DNA from: Candidatus Woesearchaeota archaeon
GTDB lineage: Archaea > Nanobdellota > Nanobdellia > Woesearchaeales > ARS49
Assembly (NCBI GenBank): GCA_017609645.1
Contig: JAFCDQ010000001.1
Span: 515,718-579,717, forward strand
Reading direction: 5' to 3'
Length of the DNA stretch: 64,000 nt
Shown piece after piece: positions 1 through 9,512 of the stretch. Positions within the stretch are counted from its first letter, which is position 1; the number at the start of each line of letters is the position of its first letter. Both the position numbers and the translations under genes were made by a program. Under the pieces are notes generated by a model. It was not told the origin of the DNA. It was given only the letters and a program-made list of their open reading frames with translations, and made no database searches.

Positions 1-1
1 T

Positions 2-913
2 TTCAGTTTAGCAGATAATGCAAAAACACAGTTGGATTATAATATTATTTTTGAAGAAATCACAGACTTAGGAGATAAATTAATTCTAGATAATTTCGAA
101 ATCTTAAAAACTGTTTTAAAGAAAAATAAGAAAAAAGAACTTGAATTAATTGCTTTCTTTTGCATAGAAAACAGATTAAATGCAAAAGACTTCAAAACTC
201 TTAATAAAAAAGAATTTAGTTATGAAAATAAAATAAAACCGCTTTCTTTTGATAATAATATATTCATTTCACTCCTGCCGAAAAAAAAGAATGAAAGGCC
301 CAAAAAAATAATTTATAATTTTGTTGAAAATTTGTCAAAAATTATCACAACAGAAATTTTTAATGATGAGTTCTTTAATGAAGACAGATTAATTATTGCA
401 TACACTATGAAAACTAAAAAAATGGATAAGATTTTATCAAGATTAACTAAAGAATATTGTGCGGCAGGTTGTGAAAGCATACCTGTAGGTTGTTGTGATC
501 AAACAAGTTATTATTTTATGGGAATAAATGATAAAATGGTCAAATTACAGGAGAAGGAAGCTAAAAACAATGGCTGGCTTGACTTTCCATCAAACTGCAG
601 ATATCATACAAGCAAGGGCTGTAAATTAAAGTTATTCAAATCTCCTATTTGTCTTGGTTTTATTTGCGATCCTTTAGAAAAAGCGATCAGAGATGATTTT
701 GCTTGTGACTCTGCTGAATTGTTTATTGCTGATTTGAAACATTTAATCGATTTCGCAAGTTATTTTGCATATTGTGATTCTCTTTCTTATTCTGAATATT
801 TTGAAGAACTTTTTAAGACAATGGATTCTATGATTGCTAATGGAAACAAGCTTGTTGAGATTAAAGAATCATATTCTTCTATTAAACCAAAAAAACAACA
901 AATATATTTATAA
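2..913 (+). CDS. Cys-rich protein, YkgJ-like putative metal-chelating (partial at window start)
   Basis: ORF open to the window edge; motifs CAAGCESIPVGCC and CRYHTSKGCKLKLFKSPICLGFIC. Confidence 0.6.
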   Translation, partial: FSLADNAKTQLDYNIIFEEITDLGDKLILDNFEILKTVLKKNKKKELELIAFFCIENRLNAKDFKTLNKKEFSYENKIKPLSFDNNIFISLLPKKKNERPKKIIYNFVENLSKIITTEIFNDEFFNEDRLIIAYTMKTKKMDKILSRLTKEYCAAGCESIPVGCCDQTSYYFMGINDKMVKLQEKEAKNNGWLDFPSNCRYHTSKGCKLKLFKSPICLGFICDPLEKAIRDDFACDSAELFIADLKHLIDFASYFAYCDSLSYSEYFEELFKTMDSMIANGNKLVEIKESYSSIKPKKQQIYL

Positions 914-937
914 ACTCTCTCTCAATTTTTTGTAGAA

Positions 938-1690
938 TTAAACAGATGGGGGAACAGGTTCTGGAGTTTTATCTTTTTTTCTGCTAAATAATCCTTTAAA
1001 GATGCTTTTAATTCCTCTGTACGCATTACTTACAAGATGAGTAGTCATTACTAATGGCACTGAAGCAATTCCTGCTACAGGACTTACATATGATGCAAAT
1101 GCAGGTATCAAATAACGATAACTTTGTCCTTTATCTTTTTCTTTTAAGCTTTTGTAAGCTTTTCTTGAAGCTTTATATTCTTGATATAGTGCAACAGGGA
1201 AAAATGATCTTGCAAGAGCATATAATGTTGGACTGTTTTTTTCTTCAAAATCTTTAGCATGTCCTAATTCATGCAATCCAATTGCAGGAACATTAGAGTA
1301 AACAGTTGCTGTTTTTGTAAAAGGATTATAATGGTCTGATCTTGTTAATTTAGACTGTAATCCGCCAAGTAAAGTAGTAGGAATTCCTAACAAAATTCTG
1401 CCTAGCAAAGATGTTTTTTTCAGTCTGTCATCTTTAAATAATCTGTAAAGATCTTTGAATATTCTGGAATGCCCTATTCTAACAGTTGTGTTTTCTAATC
1501 CTGAATCTTCCAGATATTTTTGAACATAATCCTGTGTTTCCTCTTTTGGATAACTTCCAATTTTTGTGCTTAAGAATAATAGTTTTGTTGGCAAATTACC
1601 TATGAAACTTAAACTTCTTGAAATAGGGTCATCTCTCTTGATTTCCAGAGTATTTGTTCCAATTTCCAAAACCTTTTTTTCTAATGACAT
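938..1690 (-). CDS. Putative zinc metallopeptidase / membrane-associated protein
   Basis: HExxH motif in VPAIGLHELGHAKDFEE; hydrophobic segments. Confidence 0.5.
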   Translation of the reverse strand: MSLEKKVLEIGTNTLEIKRDDPISRSLSFIGNLPTKLLFLSTKIGSYPKEETQDYVQKYLEDSGLENTTVRIGHSRIFKDLYRLFKDDRLKKTSLLGRILLGIPTTLLGGLQSKLTRSDHYNPFTKTATVYSNVPAIGLHELGHAKDFEEKNSPTLYALARSFFPVALYQEYKASRKAYKSLKEKDKGQSYRYLIPAFASYVSPVAGIASVPLVMTTHLVSNAYRGIKSIFKGLFSRKKDKTPEPVPPSV

Positions 1691-1810
1691 ACTGAATAAT
1701 AAGCACTACTAGTATTTAAACCTTTCCTTTTTATACTACTCAGAGGTAGTGAAGATAAGACTCTTAAATATACCAAATATATTTATAAATCAGCCTTCTA
1801 TCAATACAGT

Positions 1811-2539
1811 ATGCACGACAGGATATTTCATCTATTAGTTGAGCAAGACGAAATCAGCTGGAAGTCTATGATTTTTGACTTAGTCAAAAAAGAAGGCTCA
1901 AACCCCTGGGATGTTGACATCTCAAAATTAACAGAAAAATACATTGAAAAAATTAAAAATTTAAAACAAGCAAATCTTAAAGTATCTGGCAAAGTAGTTC
2001 TTGCAGCAGCTATCTTATTAAGAATCAAATCTATTAAATTAGTTGGTGATGATTTAAGTGAGTTTGACAGATTAATCGCAGGAGAGGTCAGTGAAGAAGA
2101 ATTCTATGATGATTTGGCAAGAGAATTAGCACAAGGAGAAGAAAAACCAAAAGAAGCAATCAATTATGAACTGCTTCCAAGGCTTCCACAACCTAGAAAA
2201 AGAAAAATCAGTGTCTTTGAATTAGTAAATGCATTAGAAAAAGCATTAGAAGTCAAACAAAGAAGAATATTAAGAAGAACTCCTCCGCATATTGATGCGC
2301 CTGTAAAGAAGTTTGACATCAGCAAAGCAATTAATGACTTAGATTTGCGAATTAAAGGACTAATAAATTCAAAAAATCAATTAAAATTCAGTGATTTATT
2401 ATCAGAACAAACAAGCGATGAAATAGTATACACATTTTTGCCTTTATTGCATCTAAGCAATGAAGGTTATTATTATTTAAAACAAGACATACATTTTGGG
2501 GATATAATAATAGAAAAAGGTGATAAAGATGTTAACTGA
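1811..2539 (+). CDS. scpA: Segregation and condensation protein A (ScpA/kleisin)
   Basis: N-terminal FDLVKKEGSNPWDVDISKLTEKYIEKI and AAAILLRIKSIKL typical of ScpA. Confidence 0.85.
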   Translation: MHDRIFHLLVEQDEISWKSMIFDLVKKEGSNPWDVDISKLTEKYIEKIKNLKQANLKVSGKVVLAAAILLRIKSIKLVGDDLSEFDRLIAGEVSEEEFYDDLARELAQGEEKPKEAINYELLPRLPQPRKRKISVFELVNALEKALEVKQRRILRRTPPHIDAPVKKFDISKAINDLDLRIKGLINSKNQLKFSDLLSEQTSDEIVYTFLPLLHLSNEGYYYLKQDIHFGDIIIEKGDKDVN

Positions 2540-2705
2540 AAATGAAAAAATATTTTTAAAAGAATTAGTCAAGCAAAGATTTGATGAGTTTAAAGAAGAA
2601 AGAGCAACAATCTTTGACCAGCTGCCTTTTAAGTTCTTTAAAAGCGAGCTGGAATACGAAGGTTTTTTAAAGAAATTGCTGGAAAAACTAGAAAAGAATG
2701 ACTGA
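2520..2705 (+). CDS. Small hypothetical protein between scpA and prefoldin
   Basis: 61-aa ORF overlapping both neighbours in translationally coupled arrangement. Confidence 0.55.
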   Translation: MIKMLTENEKIFLKELVKQRFDEFKEERATIFDQLPFKFFKSELEYEGFLKKLLEKLEKND

Positions 2706-3120
2706 AAAACAAGTAGATCCTAAGAATGAGCAATTGATTCAGCAAAAGTATACTGAACTGTATCAAATAGATATGAATATGCGGCAATTACAGCAGCAAA
2801 TAGAAGCTATCAACCAGCAAATTGTAGAATTAGAAAATATTTTACAAAGCCTGGAGGATTTAAAGAAAATTGACAAAGATGCTGAAGCTACCTGTATGTT
2901 CACACCAGGTATTTTTGTCAAAGCAAAAATAACAGATAATCAAAATGTCTTATTAAATGTCGGAGGAGGAACAATTGTAGAAAAACCAATTGATGATGCC
3001 AAAGATATTTTGCAAAAACAATCACTTGAACTGCAAATTTTACAGGATGAATTGCTGCGTAATCTAGACCACTTCACTGAAAAAGCCAACAAGTTAAAGG
3101 AAGAATTCCAAACCTTGTGA
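2698..3120 (+). CDS. pfdA: Prefoldin alpha subunit
   Basis: Coiled coils flanking CMFTPGIFVKAKITDNQNVLLNVGGGTIVEKPIDDA; directly upstream of ftsY. Confidence 0.85.
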   Translation: MTEKQVDPKNEQLIQQKYTELYQIDMNMRQLQQQIEAINQQIVELENILQSLEDLKKIDKDAEATCMFTPGIFVKAKITDNQNVLLNVGGGTIVEKPIDDAKDILQKQSLELQILQDELLRNLDHFTEKANKLKEEFQTL

Positions 3121-4415
3121 AAATGTTTAAATTTCTAAAAAACAAATTAAAAAAAGTTGTTGACAAGTTCTCTAAAAAGGTTGATGAAGAAGCTGAAGAA
3201 AAAAAAGAAGAAATTATTGTTGAAGAGCCTAAGGTTGAAGAAAAAAAAGAAGTAGTTACAGAAGAAAAAATTGTTATTGAAAAAGAGATTGAAGAGCCTA
3301 AGGTTGAGGAGAAAGTTGTTGAAAAAGCTGAAATAAAAAAAGAAGAACCTATTTTTAAAGAAGTTGACGAAATTATAGAAGCGGCAGAAGAAAAAGCCAA
3401 AGAACCAGAAATAAAAGAAGAAACTATAGTTACAGAAACACCTAAAAAAATAATCACAGAAAAAGTAATTGAAACAATCAAAGAAACTCCTAAAGAAAAA
3501 ATAATTGAAAAAAAAGAAATCATAACAGAAGAATCTAAGAGAGGATTTTTTGGCAAAATCAAGCAGGTTCTGACAACTAAGAAAATTAATGAGAAAAAGT
3601 TTGACGAATTATTCTGGGATTTAGAATTAGCATTATTAGAAAACAACACGGCATTAGAAGTCATTGAAAAAATAAAAAAAGACATGAAAAAAGTTCTTGT
3701 AGACAAACCAGTTCCAAAAGGACATGTAGAAGAACTAATAACATCAACTTTAAGATACAGCATAGACGAATTATTCATGCCAAATTATGATCTTGTTCAA
3801 AAAATCAAAGAATCAGACAAAAAACCATACGTAATCTGTTTTGTAGGCATAAATGGAAGCGGAAAAACAACAACAATAGCAAAAGTAGCACACTTATTGA
3901 AAAAAAATGGACTAAGTGTTGTACTAGCTGCAGCAGATACATTCAGAGCAGCTGCAATAGACCAATTACAAATACACGGCGACAAACTAGGAGTTAAAGT
4001 AATCAAACATGATTATGGAAGTGATCCAGCAGCAGTAGCATTCGATGCAGTTAAGCATGCAGAATCAACAAAAAAAGATGTAGTATTAATAGATACAGCT
4101 GGCAGAATTCACAGCAACACAAACTTAATGGCAGAATTAGAAAAAATAGTCAGAGTTTCAAAACCTGACTTAAAATTATTTGTTGGCGAAAGCATCACAG
4201 GAAATGACTGCACAGAACAAGCAAAGAAATTTGATGATGCAATAAGAATTAATGGAATAATATTGTCAAAAGCAGATGTAGATGATAAAGGCGGAGCAGC
4301 AATTAGTGTTTCATTTGTAACAAGAAAACCTATTCTTTATTTAGGAACTGGCCAGGAATATGATGACTTACAATTATTTAACAAAGAAGATCTTCTAAAA
4401 AGTATTGGACTTTAA
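3117..4415 (+). CDS. ftsY: Signal recognition particle receptor FtsY with long acidic/Lys-Glu N-terminal extension
   Basis: SRP GTPase motifs GINGSGKTTTIAK, DTAGRIHSN, LSKADVDDKGGA. Confidence 0.95.
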   Translation: MKMFKFLKNKLKKVVDKFSKKVDEEAEEKKEEIIVEEPKVEEKKEVVTEEKIVIEKEIEEPKVEEKVVEKAEIKKEEPIFKEVDEIIEAAEEKAKEPEIKEETIVTETPKKIITEKVIETIKETPKEKIIEKKEIITEESKRGFFGKIKQVLTTKKINEKKFDELFWDLELALLENNTALEVIEKIKKDMKKVLVDKPVPKGHVEELITSTLRYSIDELFMPNYDLVQKIKESDKKPYVICFVGINGSGKTTTIAKVAHLLKKNGLSVVLAAADTFRAAAIDQLQIHGDKLGVKVIKHDYGSDPAAVAFDAVKHAESTKKDVVLIDTAGRIHSNTNLMAELEKIVRVSKPDLKLFVGESITGNDCTEQAKKFDDAIRINGIILSKADVDDKGGAAISVSFVTRKPILYLGTGQEYDDLQLFNKEDLLKSIGL

Positions 4416-5353
4416 ATTATCATCATCAACAATTTCGCAATAAACACAACATAAATCAAAACATACATCAAACCTTCCCAAATATGAATCTTCTTGCTAA
4501 TTCCTGAGAAACAAACTAATAAAGTTGCAACAATCAAGAAAGGCAGGCCAATAGTCAAAGTAACATTACTAACTGTTAAAGTTTTGAATAATGCAGGAAC
4601 TCCAACAACTAAAGCTGAATTAAATATATTTGAACCAAAGATATTTCCTAAGCCCATTTCAAAATTTCCTTTCATAGCAGCTGTTATTGTTACAACTAAT
4701 TCTGGTAAACTAGTGCCAATAGCTAAAGCAGTAATTGACAATACTCCTGTTCCCACTCCTAGTAATCCTCCTAATGTTATGATTGAATCTACTGTAAATT
4801 TTGCACCTAAATAAATAAAGAAAGCACTTACAATAATTCCTAATAACAATAATGATTTATTTGCTTTTACTTTTCTGACTTTTTTCTGTGTTACAGCACA
4901 TCTATGTTTGGTTGTGTAAATAATATAAAATGCGATTACAAACAAGGAAATGATTCCTTCAAATAATGTAATTGAACCATCAATCAGAAATAATACAAAT
5001 AAAGCCTGGCTTGCTAATAATAAAGGAATATCAATATCAATCAAATCTCTGTCAACTTTCAAAGCTCTAGCAAATATTGCACCTACACCAATTACTAATA
5101 ATATATTTGCAATATTACTTCCTACAACATTATCTAATACTATAGATACTTGGCCTTTGATTGTTGCTATTATGCTTGTTACAAATTCAGGCAGACTAGT
5201 TCCTAAAGCAACAATCGTAACACCAATAATGAATTGAGAAATTCCTAATGATTCTCCTAATTTCTGGCTGAATTTAACAAAATAACTAGAACTCTTGATA
5301 AGCACAAACATACTTACTATGAATATTATTGCCCAAACAAACCAAGGTAACAT
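4412..5353 (-). CDS. Na+/Ca2+ exchanger (CaCA) family protein
   Basis: Two alpha-repeats: ALGTSLPEFVTSI...GSNIANILL and AIGTSLPELVVTI...GSNIFNSALV. Confidence 0.9.
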   Translation of the reverse strand: MLPWFVWAIIFIVSMFVLIKSSSYFVKFSQKLGESLGISQFIIGVTIVALGTSLPEFVTSIIATIKGQVSIVLDNVVGSNIANILLVIGVGAIFARALKVDRDLIDIDIPLLLASQALFVLFLIDGSITLFEGIISLFVIAFYIIYTTKHRCAVTQKKVRKVKANKSLLLLGIIVSAFFIYLGAKFTVDSIITLGGLLGVGTGVLSITALAIGTSLPELVVTITAAMKGNFEMGLGNIFGSNIFNSALVVGVPALFKTLTVSNVTLTIGLPFLIVATLLVCFSGISKKIHIWEGLMYVLIYVVFIAKLLMMII

Positions 5354-5415
5354 AATTTCTCCTCTTTTTTATCAAAATACGTCTTTTTTAGTTATAAAGG
5401 TTTCTATGAGGGGTA

Positions 5416-6063
5416 TTATAACTTCCCTTCCCATTCTTTAAAAAATCTCTTCAAGAAATCTTTCATAAATTTATGTCTTTCTTTTGCAATTTCTTTTCCA
5501 GTTTTTGTATTCATCATATCTTTTAATTTTAATAATTTCTCATCAAAATGATTTATTGCAGAACCTCTTACAGTATCTGGGCTATATTTCTTTGTTTCTT
5601 CTCCAGGCACCCACATTGGATTATTATGATGGCTTGCGCACATAAAGCAACGAGCTATTCCAATAGCGCCGATAGCATCTAGATTATCAGCATCTTGTAA
5701 AATTTTAGCTTCAATTGTCTTAGGTTTTTTACCTTTAGCAAAACCATAAGTTTCATGAGTTTCTATGCAATGCAAAACTGAATCAATTTTATTTTTTGGA
5801 AATTTTACTTTTACAAGCATTTTTTTGATTATTTCAAGTGCTTCTCCTTTATAATGCAATTTTCCTGTTTTCTTTTCCCAAGGTCTTAGCACATCATGCA
5901 ATAATGCTGCTGCCCCAATCACTAATTTATCTCCGCCTTCTTTTGCGCTAATTTTCCTTGATAAATTAAAAGTTCTGATTGCATGATTTAAGTCATGACC
6001 GCTTGGATCAAATTTTAAGAATTCTTCAGCCTTTTTTTCAATTTCTTTAAACAACTCTTTCAT
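5416..6063 (-). CDS. HD-domain phosphohydrolase
   Basis: HDLNHAIRT, AALLHDVLRP, ILQDADNLDAIGA motifs. Confidence 0.85.
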   Translation of the reverse strand: MKELFKEIEKKAEEFLKFDPSGHDLNHAIRTFNLSRKISAKEGGDKLVIGAAALLHDVLRPWEKKTGKLHYKGEALEIIKKMLVKVKFPKNKIDSVLHCIETHETYGFAKGKKPKTIEAKILQDADNLDAIGAIGIARCFMCASHHNNPMWVPGEETKKYSPDTVRGSAINHFDEKLLKLKDMMNTKTGKEIAKERHKFMKDFLKRFFKEWEGKL

Positions 6064-6148
6064 AATCTATAATAAGTGACTGGTTTTTAAAAGATTTATG
6101 CAATCTCCAAAACATTTTAAAACCACTTTAGCTACTCACACCAATACC

Positions 6149-6220
6149 GGGCGCTTAGCTCAGTGGTAGAGCGCAACGTTCGCAACGTTGAGGCCGCGAG
6201 TTCGATCCTCGCAGTGTCCA
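6149..6220 (+). tRNA. tRNA-Ala(CGC)
   Basis: Cloverleaf: GGGCGCT/AGTGTCC acceptor with G3:U70, D stem GCTC/GAGC, anticodon arm CAACG-TTCGCAA-CGTTG, T arm GCGAG-TTCGATC-CTCGC. Confidence 0.93.
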
Positions 6221-6363
6221 TTGTAGTAAAAAACAATCGACCAAAGGGAGATGATCCTAACCGTAGGTTAGCGAGACTTCCGTAGCGTCCATTCAAAATC
6301 ATAAATCTCAAAACATTTATAAAACATTAAGCCCTATATATAGGTTAAAGAGTGTGAACAGTT

Positions 6364-8082
6364 ATGATTGAAGGTTTTTTTATAGAGTTTAGCCTTATTG
6401 TTCTTATCGCAGTAGTTTGCGCAGGTATTATGCGTTTTCTAAAGCAGCCTTTGATTATAGGATATATTCTTGCAGGTATTTTAATTAGCCCTTATGCTTT
6501 TAATTTAGTAAGTTCTGCTGCTGCTATGTCTACTTTAGCTCAGATTGGTATCGCGTTACTTTTGTTCATGGTTGGTCTTAATCTTAATCCCAAGCATATT
6601 AAGGATGTTGGCAAGGTTTCTCTTTTCGCAGGTCTTGCTCAAATCGTTTTTACATTCCTTATTTGTTTATTTATAGCAAATCTTGTTGGTTTTCCTATAA
6701 TTATCTCAATATATGTTGCTATTGCACTTACTTTTAGCAGTACTATTATTGTGATGAAACTTTTGTCAGACAAAGGCGATATTGACAGTTTGTATGGCAA
6801 AATCTCAGTTGGTTTTCTTATTGTCCAAGACTTAGTTGCTATTGCTGCTTTGATGGTTATTTCTTCTATGTCTAATAATAATATTACTTTTTCAAGTTTT
6901 GCTTTAGAAACAGTACTGAAAGGAATTATTCTTTTTATTTTACTGTTCTTGTTTGGCATTTCTCTCTTGCCTCGTATTATCAAATTCGCAGCTAAATCTC
7001 AAGAGTTTTTGCTTTTGTTTTCAATAGGATGGTGTTTAGCTCTTGCAACTGTTTTTTCTATTTTCGGCTTTTCTGTTGAAATTGGAGCTTTACTCGCAGG
7101 AGTCACTCTTTCGCTTTCGCCTTATCGTTTTGAGATTAGCGCTAAATTAAGGCCTTTACGTGATTTTTTCATTGTTTTGTTTTTTATTTTACTTGGTTCA
7201 CAGATGGTTTTCTCGAGTTTTAACATATTTTTGATACCTATCATTTTGTTTTCTGTTTTCACTTTATTGATCAAACCAGTAATTATTATGATTTTGTTAG
7301 GTTTGTTTGGTTATACTAAAAGAACTAGTTTCTTGACAGGTATTACTTTAGCTCAAATAAGCGAATTTTCTTTTATTGTTATTGCTTTGGGTGTAAAGGT
7401 AGGCCATCTTCCTCAAGAAATTTTATCTCTTGTTGCTTTTGTAGGATTAATCACTATTGCAGGTTCTACTTATTTTATTTTGTATGTTAATAAGTTGTAT
7501 AAAATATTTTCTCCTTATCTTAAAATTTTTGAGAGAAGATCCAAAAAGATTGATGAACATAAATATCATTCAGATAAATCTTATGATATTATTTTATTTG
7601 GTTTGAATAGAGTTGGTTATGATTTGCTTAATTCTTTTAAGAAAATTAAAAAGAATTTTTTGATTGTTGATTTCAATCCTGAAACTGTTTTAGATCTTGC
7701 TAAACAAGGTGTTGATTGTCGTTATGGGGATGCGGGTGATTCTGAATTATTGAATGATCTGAATTTGCAAAAAGTTAAAATGGTGGTTTCTACTATTCCT
7801 AATTTTGATACTAACTCGTTGCTTATCCAAAATATAAGGAAGAAAAATAAGAGAGCCATCATCATTGTTGTTTCTCATGATATTGAAAAAGCCATAACTT
7901 TGTACAAGCAAGGCGCCACTTATGTTATTATGCCTCATTTCCTTGGCGGAACTCATACATCTGCAATGATTGAAGGATTTGGATTTAATACAAGTAAATT
8001 CTTAAAAAAGAAGATTGAACACACAGCTCATTTAAAAAAGCGTAAAAAGATTGGTCATGACCATCCTAAGCATTCTTATTAA
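6364..8082 (+). CDS. Kef-type cation/proton antiporter with C-terminal TrkA-N (RCK) domain
   Basis: CPA2 membrane domain followed by DIILFGLNRVGYDLL...NFLIVDFNPE Rossmann segment. Confidence 0.9.
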   Translation: MIEGFFIEFSLIVLIAVVCAGIMRFLKQPLIIGYILAGILISPYAFNLVSSAAAMSTLAQIGIALLLFMVGLNLNPKHIKDVGKVSLFAGLAQIVFTFLICLFIANLVGFPIIISIYVAIALTFSSTIIVMKLLSDKGDIDSLYGKISVGFLIVQDLVAIAALMVISSMSNNNITFSSFALETVLKGIILFILLFLFGISLLPRIIKFAAKSQEFLLLFSIGWCLALATVFSIFGFSVEIGALLAGVTLSLSPYRFEISAKLRPLRDFFIVLFFILLGSQMVFSSFNIFLIPIILFSVFTLLIKPVIIMILLGLFGYTKRTSFLTGITLAQISEFSFIVIALGVKVGHLPQEILSLVAFVGLITIAGSTYFILYVNKLYKIFSPYLKIFERRSKKIDEHKYHSDKSYDIILFGLNRVGYDLLNSFKKIKKNFLIVDFNPETVLDLAKQGVDCRYGDAGDSELLNDLNLQKVKMVVSTIPNFDTNSLLIQNIRKKNKRAIIIVVSHDIEKAITLYKQGATYVIMPHFLGGTHTSAMIEGFGFNTSKFLKKKIEHTAHLKKRKKIGHDHPKHSY

Positions 8083-8123
8083 TAGAAAACCTTTTAACTC
8101 TTAGATTTCTCCCAGTCCCAGAG

Positions 8124-8195
8124 GGGCTGGTGGCGAAATGGTATCGCGTCCGCTTGGCTGGCGGAAGACTGCGGGTTCGACTCCCGCTCAGTCCA
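8124..8195 (+). tRNA. tRNA-Ala(GGC)
   Basis: GGGCTGG/TCAGTCC acceptor with G3:U70; anticodon arm TCCGC-TTGGCTG-GCGGA; T arm GCGGG-TTCGACT-CCCGC. Confidence 0.93.
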
Positions 8196-8196
8196 T

Positions 8197-8829
8197 ATGA
8201 AAGGAATAATATTTGATTTTTGGGGTACACTGGTTGAAAACGGTACTTACAGTCCTATGAAGCAGACTTATAAGATGCTTAGAATAAGACTGCCATTTTC
8301 ACAATTTGTAGTTAAATTTGAAAAAATCTTCATGACAAAAACTTTTCAAAGCAAAGCAGAGTCTTTCAAAGAAGTATGCAAAGAATTTAATCTCAACTGT
8401 CCTGATTTTGTAATTGACAAATTAATAGGATTGTGGAATAAAAACATGCTTTTAGCACAACCTTATGACGAAACAGAAGAAGCTCTAAAAAAATTAAAAG
8501 AAAAAGGAATCAAACTAGCAATCGCAACAAACAATCCTGACCAAACAATAGAACTTGTACTGGAAAAATTCAACTTAAAACAATATTTTGACGTGATATT
8601 AATAAGCTGCAAAGAAGGCAAATTAAAAATAGACAAAGAATTTTATCAAAAAGCAGCAAAAAAACTAGGCCTGAAAAAAGAAGAAGTAATAATAGTTGGA
8701 GACAGCATACCAAGCGACATAAAAGGAGCAGAAAACGCAGGCATCAAAAGTATATTAGTTGACAGACGCAATACAAGAGATTTTGAAAATAAAATAACAG
8801 ACCTAAAACAATTATTAGAGGTGGAATAA
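8197..8829 (+). CDS. HAD-superfamily hydrolase
   Basis: FDFWGTL, IATNN, VGDSIPSDIKGAENAG motifs. Confidence 0.9.
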   Translation: MKGIIFDFWGTLVENGTYSPMKQTYKMLRIRLPFSQFVVKFEKIFMTKTFQSKAESFKEVCKEFNLNCPDFVIDKLIGLWNKNMLLAQPYDETEEALKKLKEKGIKLAIATNNPDQTIELVLEKFNLKQYFDVILISCKEGKLKIDKEFYQKAAKKLGLKKEEVIIVGDSIPSDIKGAENAGIKSILVDRRNTRDFENKITDLKQLLEVE

Positions 8830-9222
8830 ATGGATTGTATTTTTTGCAAGGTTATAAAAAAAGAAATTCCAGCCAGCATTATTTTTGAAAATGATAATAT
8901 TCTGGCATTCTTAGACATAAACCCAGTCAATAAAGGACATGTGCTAGTTATTCCTAAGGCGCATTACGAAACTTATTTTGAAACACCTGATGAAATCTTA
9001 TCAGAAATGGCACCTATCCTCAAAAAGTTAGGTAAAGGTATTAAGAAAGCAACTAATTGTGATTTTTGTGTTATTAATGTATACGGCATAGATGTTCCAC
9101 ATTTGCATATTCACATAATTCCAAGATTTCATGATGACGGCTTAAGAGCATGGCCTGCTAAGAAATATGCAGATACAGAAGAATTGAACAAATTTAAAGA
9201 GTTGATTGTAGAGAGTTTGTGA
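8830..9222 (+). CDS. HIT-family hydrolase
   Basis: CIFCKVIKKEIPAS...HLHIHIIPR histidine triad. Confidence 0.95.
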   Translation: MDCIFCKVIKKEIPASIIFENDNILAFLDINPVNKGHVLVIPKAHYETYFETPDEILSEMAPILKKLGKGIKKATNCDFCVINVYGIDVPHLHIHIIPRFHDDGLRAWPAKKYADTEELNKFKELIVESL

Positions 9223-9467
9223 TGACAAAAAAATATTGGTGGATGGACATAAAAGATAAAACTATAATTAGTAAAACTAGATTTTGTCCTCCTCATCGTT
9301 GGCCTCATAAAATTATTTTCTTTGGCAAAAAGATTTGTGATGAACCCTGTCATTTTCATAAGAAAAAGTGGAGAATGTTTCATCACTGTAATTTCTGCAA
9401 AATTCTCAAATGTCCTAATTATAAGTATATGCTGAAAAAGTACAAAGAACATAATGATTCTAACTGA
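9219..9467 (+). CDS. Small Cys/His-rich protein
   Basis: 82-aa ORF overlapping the HIT stop; CPPH, CDEPCHFH, CNFCKILKCPN clusters. Confidence 0.5.
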   Translation: MMTKKYWWMDIKDKTIISKTRFCPPHRWPHKIIFFGKKICDEPCHFHKKKWRMFHHCNFCKILKCPNYKYMLKKYKEHNDSN

Positions 9468-9512
9468 TTTAGACTAGAAAAAGATATAAACTTATTATTT
9501 ATTCTTTATTCT

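Noticed and set aside
3074-3778. Minus-strand 234-aa Ser/Phe-rich ORF
   Set aside because: Antisense shadow of the Lys/Glu-rich ftsY 5' region; low complexity and no start context
6221-6291. Second full tRNA downstream of tRNA-Ala(CGC)
   Set aside because: Only the acceptor 3' strand is recognisable; no T, D or anticodon arm can be built
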